DNA of 64,000 bases from an uncultured Anaerofilum sp. Lineage in GTDB: Bacteria > Bacillota > Clostridia > Oscillospirales > Ruminococcaceae. The notes beneath the pieces are model-generated. The model did no database searches. It was not told the origin of the DNA and saw only the letters and a list, made by a program, of their open reading frames with translations. Shown one piece after another: positions 33,249 to 41,792 of the stretch. The first letter of the stretch is position 1. Each line of letters begins with the position of its first letter. The translations under genes and the position numbers were made by a program. The stretch spans positions 1 to 64,000 of the forward strand of contig CALWZD010000039.1 of NCBI GenBank assembly GCA_944385945.1. The letters are read 5' to 3'.

Positions 33249-34481
33249 ATGAAACAAACTCGCCCTTGGCCCGCTTTTACCATCACCCAAAAGGCTGAAC
33301 GTTCGCTGTTGAACGGGCATCCGTGGGTGTACGATACCGAAATCACCACAGCCCCCGACACTTTGCCGTCAGCAGGCGAAATCGTGGACGTTTTCAACCA
33401 CAAAGGCAGCTGGTTGGGCGCAGGCTTTTACAGCCCCGAAAGCAAGATCCGTGTGCGCATCGTATCCCGCAATGCGAACGACCGCATGGACGAAGCTTTT
33501 TGGCGTCGTCGGCTGCAATATGCATGGAACTATCGCAAGGAAATTTTGTCCGAGCAGGAGCTTACCAACTGCCGTATCGTATTTGGCGAAGCCGACAGCC
33601 TGCCCGGTTTGACGGTCGACCGTTTTCAGGACGTGCTTGTCACCCAGACCCTTTCGGTGGGTATCGAACGGCTGAAACCGCTGCTGTTCCCGATGTTGGT
33701 CGAAATCCTGCGGCAGGACGGTCACTCTATTCGTGGCATCTACGAGCGCAACGACGTCGCTTTGCGTTCACGGGAAGGATTGGAGGAAAATAAAGGCTGG
33801 TATCCGCTGGACGGTCGCAGCGATTTTGGCGAAACCATCACCGAGATCTGCGAAAACGGCGTATTTTACCATGTAGACTTCGAAAACGGACAAAAAACCG
33901 GCTTTTTCCTTGACCAAAAGTACAATCGTCAGGCAGTTGCTCGCATTGCAAAGGGCAAAAAAGTGTTGGATTGCTTTACCCACACCGGCAGTTTTGCGCT
34001 GAACGCCGCTTATGGCGGTGCTGCCCATGTTACCGCCGTAGACGTAAGTCAAAGTGCTGTGGATATGGCACACCGCAACGCTGTGCGCAACGGATTGGAC
34101 GACCGCATGGACTTTGTTTGCGAAAACGTATTCGAGCTTTTGCCCCGTCTGGAAAAAGAGGGCTGCGACTACGATTTTATCATCCTCGACCCGCCCGCTT
34201 TTACCAAATCCCGTAAAACCACCCAGAATGCGATGCGTGGCTACAAAGAGATCAACTATCGTGCCATGAAACTACTGCCCCGTGGCGGATACCTTGCCAC
34301 CGCAAGTTGCAGCCATTTTGCCAGCGAAGAACTGTTTAAAAAAATGCTTGCATCGGCTGCCGCAGATGCTCACCGCAGCCTGCGCCAAATCGAGGCACGA
34401 CAGCAATCGCCCGACCACCCCATTTTATGGAACGTCGATGAAACCGACTATTTGAAATTCTTCCTGTTCCAAGTCATCTAA
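33249..34481 (+). CDS. RlmI-like 23S rRNA cytosine-C5 methyltransferase
   Basis: A 410-residue class I SAM methyltransferase with an N-terminal PUA domain (about 1-80, LLNGHPWVYDTEI), an EEHD-like middle part and a Rossmann domain: VLDCFTHTGSFALNAAYGGA for SAM, and the catalytic DPPAFTKS motif. RlmI modifies C1962 of 23S rRNA in E. coli. AGAAAGGA precedes the ATG at 33249. It is monocistronic, ending at a strong bidirectional terminator. Confidence 0.88.
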   Translation: MKQTRPWPAFTITQKAERSLLNGHPWVYDTEITTAPDTLPSAGEIVDVFNHKGSWLGAGFYSPESKIRVRIVSRNANDRMDEAFWRRRLQYAWNYRKEILSEQELTNCRIVFGEADSLPGLTVDRFQDVLVTQTLSVGIERLKPLLFPMLVEILRQDGHSIRGIYERNDVALRSREGLEENKGWYPLDGRSDFGETITEICENGVFYHVDFENGQKTGFFLDQKYNRQAVARIAKGKKVLDCFTHTGSFALNAAYGGAAHVTAVDVSQSAVDMAHRNAVRNGLDDRMDFVCENVFELLPRLEKEGCDYDFIILDPPAFTKSRKTTQNAMRGYKEINYRAMKLLPRGGYLATASCSHFASEELFKKMLASAAADAHRSLRQIEARQQSPDHPILWNVDETDYLKFFLFQVI

Positions 34482-34484
34482 TGC

Positions 34485-34529
34485 AAAGAATCCCGTCGAA
34501 AAGCAAGTTGCTTTCCGACGGGATTCTTT
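34485..34529. terminator. Bidirectional terminator between RlmI-like and DUF2085 genes
   Basis: 14-bp perfect stem AAAGAATCCCGTCG/CGACGGGATTCTTT with a 17-nt loop; the right arm touches the stop codon of the minus-strand gene. Confidence 0.85.
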
Positions 34530-34881
34530 ATTTTCTCATGGAATACCCGTACTGAAACGCCAGTACAGTAGTATGCGCAAACAGTTGGTACAGCCCAAAC
34601 CCAAACAAAAAACCTGTAACAAATCGCCGCAGATTCGTACTTTCGTAACGGGTCAACGCCTGCACCGATCCGTCCAATATCATCGGCAGCAGAATCAGCA
34701 ATGCCACACGCCACTCCAGCTGTACGAAGAAAAAGCCGAAGAACGCTGCAATGATGCCTACCAGTTCGCCTGTGCATCGGGCACAAAGCGGGAACTGTTT
34801 GCCTTTCCAGTGGAACGAGCGATCAGCACGGCAATGGCAGCCAAAGACGATCGGCAGCCACCGATACAACGCCTCTTTCAA
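34528..34881 (-). CDS. DUF2085 membrane protein
   Basis: A 117-residue membrane protein of the DUF2085 family. The hallmark is the Cys/His segment near the N-terminus (FGCHCRADRSFHWKGKQ, then PLCARCTGELVG), followed by about three hydrophobic helices. The Cys/His residues suggest metal or redox chemistry, but the function is unknown. It follows the zinc-ribbon gene by 3 bp, so they are one unit. Confidence 0.8.
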   Translation of the reverse strand: MKEALYRWLPIVFGCHCRADRSFHWKGKQFPLCARCTGELVGIIAAFFGFFFVQLEWRVALLILLPMILDGSVQALTRYESTNLRRFVTGFLFGFGLYQLFAHTTVLAFQYGYSMRK

Positions 34882-34884
34882 TGT

Positions 34885-35166
34885 TTAGCTGCCCAAAAGA
34901 CCGAAGCCTACACCCGCAACGACTACCAAAATGTAGTACACGATGGTGCAGCACAGCCATACCAGCGCACCGATACCGGCAGCTTTTGCTGTTTTGGGTT
35001 TGGTATCTTTCCAAACCAAAAACAGAATCAGACCAACGATAGGTACGCAGCAACCCAACACGCCCCAACCGAATCCGCCGTTATCGGTCTGCTGAGGCAC
35101 TCCGCAGCTTGGGCATACGACTGCTTTGTCATCAATCTGAGCCCCACAATTTTTGCAATAAGCCAT
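34885..35166 (-). CDS. Zinc-ribbon membrane protein
   Basis: A 93-residue protein: an N-terminal zinc ribbon (YCKNCGAQIDDKAVVCPSCG, residues 3-22), a short Gly-rich linker and two hydrophobic helices (about 33-52 and 63-90). Such proteins are common in Clostridia and without assigned function. It precedes the DUF2085 gene by 3 bp; AAAGGGG upstream supports the ATG at 35166. Confidence 0.78.
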   Translation of the reverse strand: MAYCKNCGAQIDDKAVVCPSCGVPQQTDNGGFGWGVLGCCVPIVGLILFLVWKDTKPKTAKAAGIGALVWLCCTIVYYILVVVAGVGFGLLGS

Positions 35167-35291
35167 AAATCAATTCCCCTTTCAAACATCATGCGTGGAA
35201 ATCCAAAATGATATTAACCACTCATTCAGATTATATTTCAAACTTTTACAAATTTCAAGCATTTTCTACATTTTTAGTAATCCAGAAGGCA

Positions 35292-36284
35292 TCATTGCTC
35301 TGTGGCTCCCCGTTCCAGCTCGTCGGCAATTTCACGCAGCTGTTGTGCGCTTTTTCTCATCAATTCCCGACTGGCTTGCAGTTGGATGCGCAGCTGCTCC
35401 AGCTGTGCGGTGCATCCGCTTTCCACCAAACGGTTGCGATCGCTCAGCAACGCCGTCCAGAACGTATTGCCTTGGTACAAAATGGTTGCCCATTCAAACC
35501 CATTGTAGCTTTGTATGGTGCGGGCAAGTGCTGCATAGCTGCCTACCGGCAGTTTTCCTGCAATATCGTTTACGTCGGGGCTGAAAAAGATCTCGTTATT
35601 GTTTCCAAACACTTCCAATACAGCATCACTCAAAGACTCCAGCAACGGCAACACCGAAAACCCGTTGTATCCGCCTTTGCGGATGGCGGGCAAAAAGTCG
35701 GTGTAACTGTTGCTCAGGTCGGTATTGGTCGAAATTCCGTCTACCTTTCCGGTGGAAGTATACTGCCACATATCAAAACTTTCGGGATAGCCGACATAAC
35801 CACGGTAGTCGGCTATAAACAGCGGATAACCTTGCAGCTGGCTCAAATCCAAATATCGCTGCGCAAAGTTGGAATAGGTATACAATCCACTGTACCATTT
35901 TTTCTGGTCGAGCACTGCCAGTGCAAACGCTGCCAGTTGGGTGGCTGCACGCCTTCCAAGGGCAGCGATGGATGGGTCTTCCATATCCACAAAAACCGGA
36001 TATTCCAACTGCTTGCCCTCCAGCACTGACAGCAGCAGATTCAGTTCGTCGATGGCTTGCTGCTGTGTTTGTGCGTAGGTGTAGTAGTACACCCCCAATT
36101 TTAATCCAGCTGCTTTGGCTTTTTGATAGTTCTGTTCGAAGAAACGGTCGACATACAGCCCCTGACGGTCACTGGATACCGCCCGCAAAATGGCATATTG
36201 CCAGCCCTGCGCTTTCACTGCCTGCCAGTTGATCTCTCCTTGATATTGGGAAACGTCGATCCCTTTTTCAAAAATTTCTGCCAT
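35292..36284 (-). CDS. GH25 lysozyme-family protein
   Basis: A 330-residue protein whose first about 190 residues are a GH25 muramidase domain: KGIDVSQYQGEINW at the start and the catalytic pair Asp100/Glu102 in PVFVDMEDP. The C-terminal about 130 residues are not a recognised repeat, end in a helical, Arg/Glu-rich segment and could bind the wall or a partner. There is no signal peptide, so export would need lysis, another route or a phage-like use. GAGGTG precedes the ATG at 36284. Confidence 0.88.
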   Translation of the reverse strand: MAEIFEKGIDVSQYQGEINWQAVKAQGWQYAILRAVSSDRQGLYVDRFFEQNYQKAKAAGLKLGVYYYTYAQTQQQAIDELNLLLSVLEGKQLEYPVFVDMEDPSIAALGRRAATQLAAFALAVLDQKKWYSGLYTYSNFAQRYLDLSQLQGYPLFIADYRGYVGYPESFDMWQYTSTGKVDGISTNTDLSNSYTDFLPAIRKGGYNGFSVLPLLESLSDAVLEVFGNNNEIFFSPDVNDIAGKLPVGSYAALARTIQSYNGFEWATILYQGNTFWTALLSDRNRLVESGCTAQLEQLRIQLQASRELMRKSAQQLREIADELERGATEQ

Positions 36285-36342
36285 AAAAAGCACCTCGTTT
36301 CTGTGTAGCAGTATATGCATACACGCATCGAGGTGTTCCGGT

Positions 36343-36927
36343 TCACTTATTTTCCCGAATAACACGGCAAGGATTGCCGTAAGCGATGGTGTTGGACGGA
36401 ATATCTTTGGTCACTACACTTCCTGCCCCGATGACCACATTGTCCCCGATGGTAACACCGGGCAGAATAATGGCTCCGCCACCGATCCACACATTTTTTC
36501 CAATCACCACAGGTGCAGTCTGGGTTTTACAGAATGCAAACCCTCCGTCCGGCTGCGGCGTTCCAAAGCGGTCTGCGGCATTGGTCGGGTGAAATGCGGT
36601 GTATATCTGTACGTTGGGTGCAATCAGCGCATTGTCGCCAATCACAATGCGGTTGTCATCCAAAAAAGTGCAGTTCATATTCACTTCGCAGTTATCGCCA
36701 AATTCGATGTTGTTCCCATAATCCACGAAGAACGGCGCAGTGATCCACAAATTTTTGCCCCGTTTCCCTAGCAACTGGTCAAGGATGCGCTCTTTCTCAG
36801 GCAGTGCGTCTGCGTCAAGCGCATTGTAATCCCGCATCAAATTTTTTGCTTTGTGCCACTGTGCCACCAGTTCGGCATCTCCGCAATCGTACAGCATCCC
36901 AGCCAACATCTTTTCCCGTTCGGTCAT
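36343..36927 (-). CDS. Maltose O-acetyltransferase family protein
   Basis: A 194-residue left-handed beta-helix acetyltransferase of the LacA/Maa type. The N-terminus MTEREKMLAGMLYDCGDAEL is the Mac domain; hexapeptide repeats run from about residue 65 (NNIEFGDNCEVNMNCTFLDD) to GDNVVIGAGSVVTKDIP, and AFHP holds the catalytic His. It transfers acetyl from acetyl-CoA to a sugar. GGGAGG supports the ATG at 36927. It follows the SDR gene by 23 bp. Confidence 0.92.
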   Translation of the reverse strand: MTEREKMLAGMLYDCGDAELVAQWHKAKNLMRDYNALDADALPEKERILDQLLGKRGKNLWITAPFFVDYGNNIEFGDNCEVNMNCTFLDDNRIVIGDNALIAPNVQIYTAFHPTNAADRFGTPQPDGGFAFCKTQTAPVVIGKNVWIGGGAIILPGVTIGDNVVIGAGSVVTKDIPSNTIAYGNPCRVIRENK

Positions 36928-36950
36928 TTCGTTGCCTCCCTTTCTGCCGC

Positions 36951-37694
36951 TTAAACCACCATTCCGCCGTTCACGCCCAGCACCTGTCCGGTGATAAAAC
37001 CGGCATTGTATGCTGCCAAAAACAAGGCGGCATCTGCCACTTCCTGCACTGTACCCAAACGGCATACGGGGGTTTGGTCGGCAAGCTCCTGTTTGTCCTG
37101 CTGTGAAAATCCAGCCATCATGTCGGTTTCGATCACCCCAGGCGCAATGCAGTTGACCGTGATCCCACTGGGGCCTTCCTCCTGCGCAAGGGCTTTGGTC
37201 AGACCGATCACGCCCGCCTTTGCTGCCGAATAATGTACCTCACAGCTTGCACCTACCTGCCCCCACATGGAGCTAATGTTGATGATGCGCCCCCATTTTT
37301 GTGCAATCATCGCCGGCAGTACCGCTTTGCAGCAATAGAACGTACCGTCTAAATGCACCGCCAACATTCTCCGCCATTCGTCGGGGGTGATGTCGGTAAA
37401 CAGCTTTTGTTGGGCAATACCGGCGTTGTTGATTAAAATATCCACTTTCCCGAACACTTGCTCTGTTTGCTGCACCAGTCGCTGCACCTGCTGCCAATCG
37501 GCAACATCTGCACCGAACGCCTGTACAGTGCAGCCTTGCGCCGTAAGAGCCTGCACCAGTTCTTGCGCCAGTTCGGCATTGGTTTGATAGCTGAACGCCA
37601 CCCGATACCTCTTTTGGGCAAAGGTACGCACCAATGCTGCGCCGATGCCACGGCTACCGCCGGTAATCAATACTGTTTTCACCGTTTTTTCCAT
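36951..37694 (-). CDS. Short-chain dehydrogenase/reductase (FabG/YmfI-like)
   Basis: A 247-residue classical SDR: TGGSRGIG for NADP(H), NNAG, catalytic Ser in NISSMWG and Tyr-Lys in YSAAK, and a C-terminus ITGQVLGVNGG. The IAQQKLFTDIT and CEVHYSAAKAG stretches resemble Firmicutes proteins named elongation factor P 5-aminopentanone reductase (YmfI), which completes EF-P modification; generic ketoacyl reductase is the alternative. It overlaps tadA by 16 bp, so expression is coupled to a tRNA-modification gene, in keeping with a translation role. Confidence 0.82.
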   Translation of the reverse strand: MEKTVKTVLITGGSRGIGAALVRTFAQKRYRVAFSYQTNAELAQELVQALTAQGCTVQAFGADVADWQQVQRLVQQTEQVFGKVDILINNAGIAQQKLFTDITPDEWRRMLAVHLDGTFYCCKAVLPAMIAQKWGRIINISSMWGQVGASCEVHYSAAKAGVIGLTKALAQEEGPSGITVNCIAPGVIETDMMAGFSQQDKQELADQTPVCRLGTVQEVADAALFLAAYNAGFITGQVLGVNGGMVV

Positions 37695-38170
37695 GGCTGT
37701 TCTCCTTTGGGTGTATTTTTTCGTTTTTCCCGAAGTTGGAGAAAAAATTCGCTCAACAAAGCAGAAGCCTCTTGCTCACGCAGACCGCTCTCGATGATCG
37801 GCTTATGGTTGAACGGCATCGCAAACAAATCGGTCACCGACCCACAACAACCGGCTTTGGTGTCGGCTGCACCGTAAACGACCCGTTTCAACCGACTGTT
37901 GATGATAGCCCCGCTGCACATGGGACACGGCTCGAGGGTCACAAACAGTTCGCACTGCCACAAACGCCATCCACCCAATGCTTTACAAGCGGCATCTATG
38001 GCAAGCAGTTCGGCATGGTGAGTCGCATTTTTTTCGGTTTCACGGGTGTTGTGCGCCATTGCGATCGGCACACCGTCCTTTGCTACGACTGCACCCACCG
38101 GCACCTCGCCCAGTAGCACCGCTTTTTTTGCCTGCTCCAAAGCAAGCCCCATCAATTCGTAATCGGTCAA
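37679..38170 (-). CDS. tadA: tRNA adenosine-34 deaminase
   Basis: A 163-residue zinc deaminase converting A34 to inosine in tRNA-Arg. The zinc site is His52 and Glu54 (THHAELLAI) with Cys82 and Cys85 (LEPCPMCSGA). The start is a TTG at 38170, eight bases after AAGGAG, matching the family start; the CPBP gene stop overlaps it by 4 bp. The C-terminal tail is Lys-rich and overlaps the SDR start. Confidence 0.93.
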   Translation of the reverse strand: MTDYELMGLALEQAKKAVLLGEVPVGAVVAKDGVPIAMAHNTRETEKNATHHAELLAIDAACKALGGWRLWQCELFVTLEPCPMCSGAIINSRLKRVVYGAADTKAGCCGSVTDLFAMPFNHKPIIESGLREQEASALLSEFFLQLREKRKNTPKGEQPWKKR

Positions 38171-38901
38171 TGTCGTTTCTCCTTTTTGTGATATTCCTGC
38201 ACTGCCCATACAAGGCTTGCCGTAATCGCCAAAGCCATTCCTGTCCAGCCACCTGCTGCACCAAACCAGCTACTAAGCAAAGCAAGCAGATTGTTTGCCA
38301 GATGCAGCCGTACCGACGCACCTGTGCCCCACCGCAACGCTGCCAGACCCAAAAAGATGCTTCCTGCAAAACTACTGAGCATTTGCAGGGGGGTGTTGTG
38401 CATCAGCGCAAACAAAACAGCAGTGCAAAACAGTGCATTCGCCTTGCCTAACCCTAAAAATCGACGCTGTATCTCTTTGCGGAAAATGCCCTCCTCCGCC
38501 ACAGCAGGAAGCAGTGCAGACAATGCCACCTCCAACACGGCATGGAAAGGCGATTGGGGAGGCTGTGCAGGGGGCGCCGCTTTCCCCAGCAGTTGCATCG
38601 CCAACAAGCCCACTGCATTGCCGGTAAGCAGCATCGGCACCAAAAACAGCAACCAGCTGTTGGTAGCCTCCTTTTTCCACCAGCCTCGCCAAGGCGGAAC
38701 ACCGCCCATCTGCCACAACCACACCCATACACTGCCGAATAGCAATAATTTCAGCAAAAGCAGCAAAGCGGTTTGCAGTTCGGCATCGGCAAAAGTTTGT
38801 AAGACCCACTGCTGCGGAAAGCGCACAAGCTGTTTTCCCGCCCACAGCAACACGACCGCTGCAAATGCCACCGCTGTGCGCTTTGCTTCAAACGGTTTCA
38901 T
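38167..38901 (-). CDS. CPBP-family intramembrane metalloprotease
   Basis: A 244-residue, about seven-helix protein with the CPBP/Abi motifs: AEEGIFRKEI (EExxxR), ALMHNTPLQM and the final HLANNL. The family includes Rce1-like proteases and bacteriocin-immunity proteins; the substrate is unknown. It sits between MATE and tadA, overlapping tadA by 4 bp. An upstream ribosome site (GGAGGAG) supports the ATG at 38901. Confidence 0.86.
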   Translation of the reverse strand: MKPFEAKRTAVAFAAVVLLWAGKQLVRFPQQWVLQTFADAELQTALLLLLKLLLFGSVWVWLWQMGGVPPWRGWWKKEATNSWLLFLVPMLLTGNAVGLLAMQLLGKAAPPAQPPQSPFHAVLEVALSALLPAVAEEGIFRKEIQRRFLGLGKANALFCTAVLFALMHNTPLQMLSSFAGSIFLGLAALRWGTGASVRLHLANNLLALLSSWFGAAGGWTGMALAITASLVWAVQEYHKKEKRH

Positions 38902-38919
38902 GCACTCCTCCTGTCCGCC

Positions 38920-40293
38920 TTATCCCCTTTTGGGCGTATGAAGCTGGATGCGTTTTTCCAGCCATCCGCTTTTGTAGTAGTAAACAGCAAATGTAATGGA
39001 ACTCAGCGCCCATGTAATGGGATAGCTTGCCATGACCGTTTCGAGCTGCGGCACAAGTGTTACTGCAATCCACATCCACAGCAGACGGATACCGCAAACA
39101 CCGAAGCAGCAGATGACGGTGGGAGCGACTACCTCCCCCGCACCACGCAGTGCGCCGGACAAAATCTCGATCAATACATAGCTTATGTACCATGGCACCA
39201 AATAGTGCAAAATGCGTTCTCCATGCGCCAAAACGGTGGCATCGCTTGTAAACATTCGGCAAACGACACCGCCCCAAATGTACAGCACGGTGGAGATAAA
39301 AATGGTGCTGCCAAATGCCATGCCAAGACAAACGCTGACCCCTTTTTTGACTCGATCATAACGGGCAGCACCGTAGTTTTGCCCCACAAAAGTCGTGATG
39401 GCGATGCCGAAACTGCTCAGCGTCATCCAGAACACCGAGTCGATTTTGCTGTAAGCCGTCCAAGCGGCAACGACGTCGGTGCCGAATGCGTTTACGCCTG
39501 CTTGGATGACGATATTCGACACCGAATACAGCACCGATTGCAACCCTGTGGGCAGACCGATGCGGACGATACTCGCCAGCATTTCGCCGTCCATACGGAT
39601 CTTGGAAAAATGGACTTGGTAAATGGTCGCATCACGGGTAAGCACCCACAAGGTGAGCAATGCACTCACTACCTGACTTGCCACGGTCGCAAGTGCAGCT
39701 CCTTTTACCCCCATACGGAATGCCCCTACCAACAGCAGGTCTAACGCAATGTTGGTGAAACAGGCAATAATGAGGAAATAGAGCGGACGTTTGGAATCGC
39801 CCATTGCACGCAGAATCCCCGACCCCAAATTGTACAGCAGCGACGGAATGGTGCCTAAAAAGTAAAGCTGTAAATACTCGGTGGCAGGCTGCATGATGTC
39901 GTCGGGGGTATGCATCAGCTGTAAAGCAATCGGGCCACCAAAAAAGCCCAGCAGCATCAGCACAAAGCCGCCTACAATGGCGAGTGCGATGGATGTATGT
40001 ACCGAACGGCTGATTTTTTCGGCTTCCCGTGCGCCGTACTGCTGGGCGATGATGACCGCTGCACCCGAAGCAAGACCCACGAAAAAGCCGACCAGCAGAT
40101 TGATGATGGTGGAGGTAGAGCCTCCTACCGCTGCCAACGCCTGTTTGCCGGCGATGTTGCCCACGATGATGGCATCGGCGGTGTTGTACATCTGTTGAAA
40201 AAAGGTGCCGAACAAAATGGGAAAGAAAAACAGCAAAAGCTGTTTCCAGATGACACCTTCGGTAATTCCGTTTTGTTTGACGGTTTGGGGCAT
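38920..40293 (-). CDS. MATE-family efflux transporter
   Basis: A 457-residue, twelve-helix exporter of the MATE family (LFFFPILFGTFFQQMYNTADAII at helix 1; GLPTGLQSVLYSVSNI at helix 7). It would export drugs or metabolites with Na+ or H+. GGTG precedes the ATG at 40293, 21 bp after lepB. Substrate cannot be read from the sequence. Confidence 0.92.
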   Translation of the reverse strand: MPQTVKQNGITEGVIWKQLLLFFFPILFGTFFQQMYNTADAIIVGNIAGKQALAAVGGSTSTIINLLVGFFVGLASGAAVIIAQQYGAREAEKISRSVHTSIALAIVGGFVLMLLGFFGGPIALQLMHTPDDIMQPATEYLQLYFLGTIPSLLYNLGSGILRAMGDSKRPLYFLIIACFTNIALDLLLVGAFRMGVKGAALATVASQVVSALLTLWVLTRDATIYQVHFSKIRMDGEMLASIVRIGLPTGLQSVLYSVSNIVIQAGVNAFGTDVVAAWTAYSKIDSVFWMTLSSFGIAITTFVGQNYGAARYDRVKKGVSVCLGMAFGSTIFISTVLYIWGGVVCRMFTSDATVLAHGERILHYLVPWYISYVLIEILSGALRGAGEVVAPTVICCFGVCGIRLLWMWIAVTLVPQLETVMASYPITWALSSITFAVYYYKSGWLEKRIQLHTPKRG

Positions 40294-40314
40294 ATAATCA
40301 CCTCGATTCGGCAG

Positions 40315-40827
40315 TTATCCCAACCATTCGGGGCTGGGCCAGTAGCGGAACAAAACCTTGCCCAAAATTTTGTCCTCATGTACAAATGTATTTTGCCAGT
40401 AGCGGCTGTCGTAGGAGTTGTTGCGGTTGTCGCCGATCATAAAATAGCTGTCTTCCGGCACTGTCCAAGGGCCTCCGTCTTCCAGAGGTTCTTCTTTGAT
40501 GTAGGGTTCTTCCAACGGCTGACCGTCGATATAAATCACGCCGTCGGTCACCTCTACTGTTTCGCCGGGCAGACCGATCACCCGCTTCACATACAGCTGG
40601 CTTTCATCATCGGGAAACTTGAAAATGACGATTTCGCCACGCTCCGGCTCGCCCAGTAAGTAACTTAACCGCCAGCCGATCAGACGGTCGCCCGGATGAA
40701 TGGTGTCTTCCATCGAGGGAGTGGGAACGACCGCACTGATAATGACGAACTGGGTAAGCAAAATGCCTACCACAAACGCCACTGCCAGTGCAACGACCCA
40801 CTCTTTCAGTTCTTTTTTCCAGTCCAT
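40315..40827 (-). CDS. lepB: Signal peptidase I
   Basis: A 170-residue type I signal peptidase with one N-terminal membrane anchor (about 11-32). The catalytic dyad is Ser38 (VPTPSMEDTI) and Lys81 (YVKRVIGLPGE); the box E motif is GDNRNNSYDSRYW. It cleaves Sec signal peptides outside the membrane. The ATG at 40827 starts MDWKKELKEW after an AGGAGACAG region; a longer upstream frame lacks homology. Confidence 0.94.
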   Translation of the reverse strand: MDWKKELKEWVVALAVAFVVGILLTQFVIISAVVPTPSMEDTIHPGDRLIGWRLSYLLGEPERGEIVIFKFPDDESQLYVKRVIGLPGETVEVTDGVIYIDGQPLEEPYIKEEPLEDGGPWTVPEDSYFMIGDNRNNSYDSRYWQNTFVHEDKILGKVLFRYWPSPEWLG

Positions 40828-40840
40828 GATCTGTCTCCTG

Positions 40841-41782
40841 TCAGGTAAAGTAAACAACATCTTCGGCAGCAGGTTGTGCGGGCTGGATGTCAAGTGCCGT
40901 CAGCACAGGGCCTTCCCCTTTATACAGGGGGTGGTATTTCAGGTTGATTTTTGCCTTTACCCATATCCAGCTTCGTTGCTCCAGCGTTTTGTAGTTGTCA
41001 TATTTGCAGACGAAGCCCACAAAGGTGATGTCGTCGACGCAACAGGTCATTGCAAACCGTCCCGGCACAAAACAGCCTTTGCCAGCACGGTCGGTCTGGC
41101 AGACCTGTGCTTTGAAACAGATGGTTTTGCCCTTATATTTTGCAGGGTTCTCGCTTGCGTCCAAATACCAAATGCCAAATTCATCGTCCTTCAGTTCGAT
41201 CTGCTCGCCCGAAATGTCGAAAGGCAGTTCGTCGGGGATGTCGTCATACTCCACACTGCCGTCTGCATATTCGTATGCGATGTCGCAGCGACGGGTCGCC
41301 TGCCGTACCGCTTTGTGTACCGCCATTTTGTCGGTGATGTTTTCGGCACGATTGATGACCAACAGCTCGCTGGAAGCAAATTTATCCAGCATCAGCTGGC
41401 GCATATTGGCAAAATAGCTTTCGAAAGTAGTGCCGTCGGCGGTCATAATGCACTGGTAGACGATCCATCCTTGCGGCAAAGCCTGTGCCAGATCCTGCAT
41501 CAGCCACATCCCGTTGTATTCAATGAGTACCCGCTCGGCATTGGTTTCTTTTTGCCAACGGGCAAGGTTTTCACTGGTCAGCTGGCTTTTGTTTTCCAGT
41601 GTTACCACCACGCTGTTTTGGGTGGGGAAACGCTCGGTGTCCAGCTCGTTTTCGCCTTCTTCGCACAGCAAAATCAAGGTGCGTTCGCCGTTGTCGAAGC
41701 GAGGGTCTTCCATCGTTTCCTGAATAAAAGCGGTCTTTCCGCTTTCCAGCATTCCGACAAAGAGATATACGGGAATTTCCAT
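40841..41782 (-). CDS. COG0523-like GTPase fused to a YcgQ/DUF1980-like domain
   Basis: A 313-residue protein. Residues 1-180 resemble a COG0523/CobW-type GTPase (P-loop GMLESGKTAF, 10-19; VLIEYNGMW; LLVINRAEN as the G4 region) but lack the CxCC motif. Residues about 195-313 (KGKTICFKAQVCQTD, GRFAMTCCVDDITFVGFVCKY with Cys247-Cys248) resemble the C-terminal OB-like domain of YcgQ/DUF1980 proteins, often found with metal-limitation genes. It follows the His-rich CobW gene by 10 bp. A role in zinc or other metal allocation is inference. Confidence 0.68.
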   Translation of the reverse strand: MEIPVYLFVGMLESGKTAFIQETMEDPRFDNGERTLILLCEEGENELDTERFPTQNSVVVTLENKSQLTSENLARWQKETNAERVLIEYNGMWLMQDLAQALPQGWIVYQCIMTADGTTFESYFANMRQLMLDKFASSELLVINRAENITDKMAVHKAVRQATRRCDIAYEYADGSVEYDDIPDELPFDISGEQIELKDDEFGIWYLDASENPAKYKGKTICFKAQVCQTDRAGKGCFVPGRFAMTCCVDDITFVGFVCKYDNYKTLEQRSWIWVKAKINLKYHPLYKGEGPVLTALDIQPAQPAAEDVVYFT

Positions 41783-41792
41783 AATTGCCTCC

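Noticed and set aside
35292..36284. Prophage remnant suggested by the GH25 lysozyme
   Set aside because: No holin, tail, integrase or other phage gene is nearby; neighbours are ordinary chromosomal genes.
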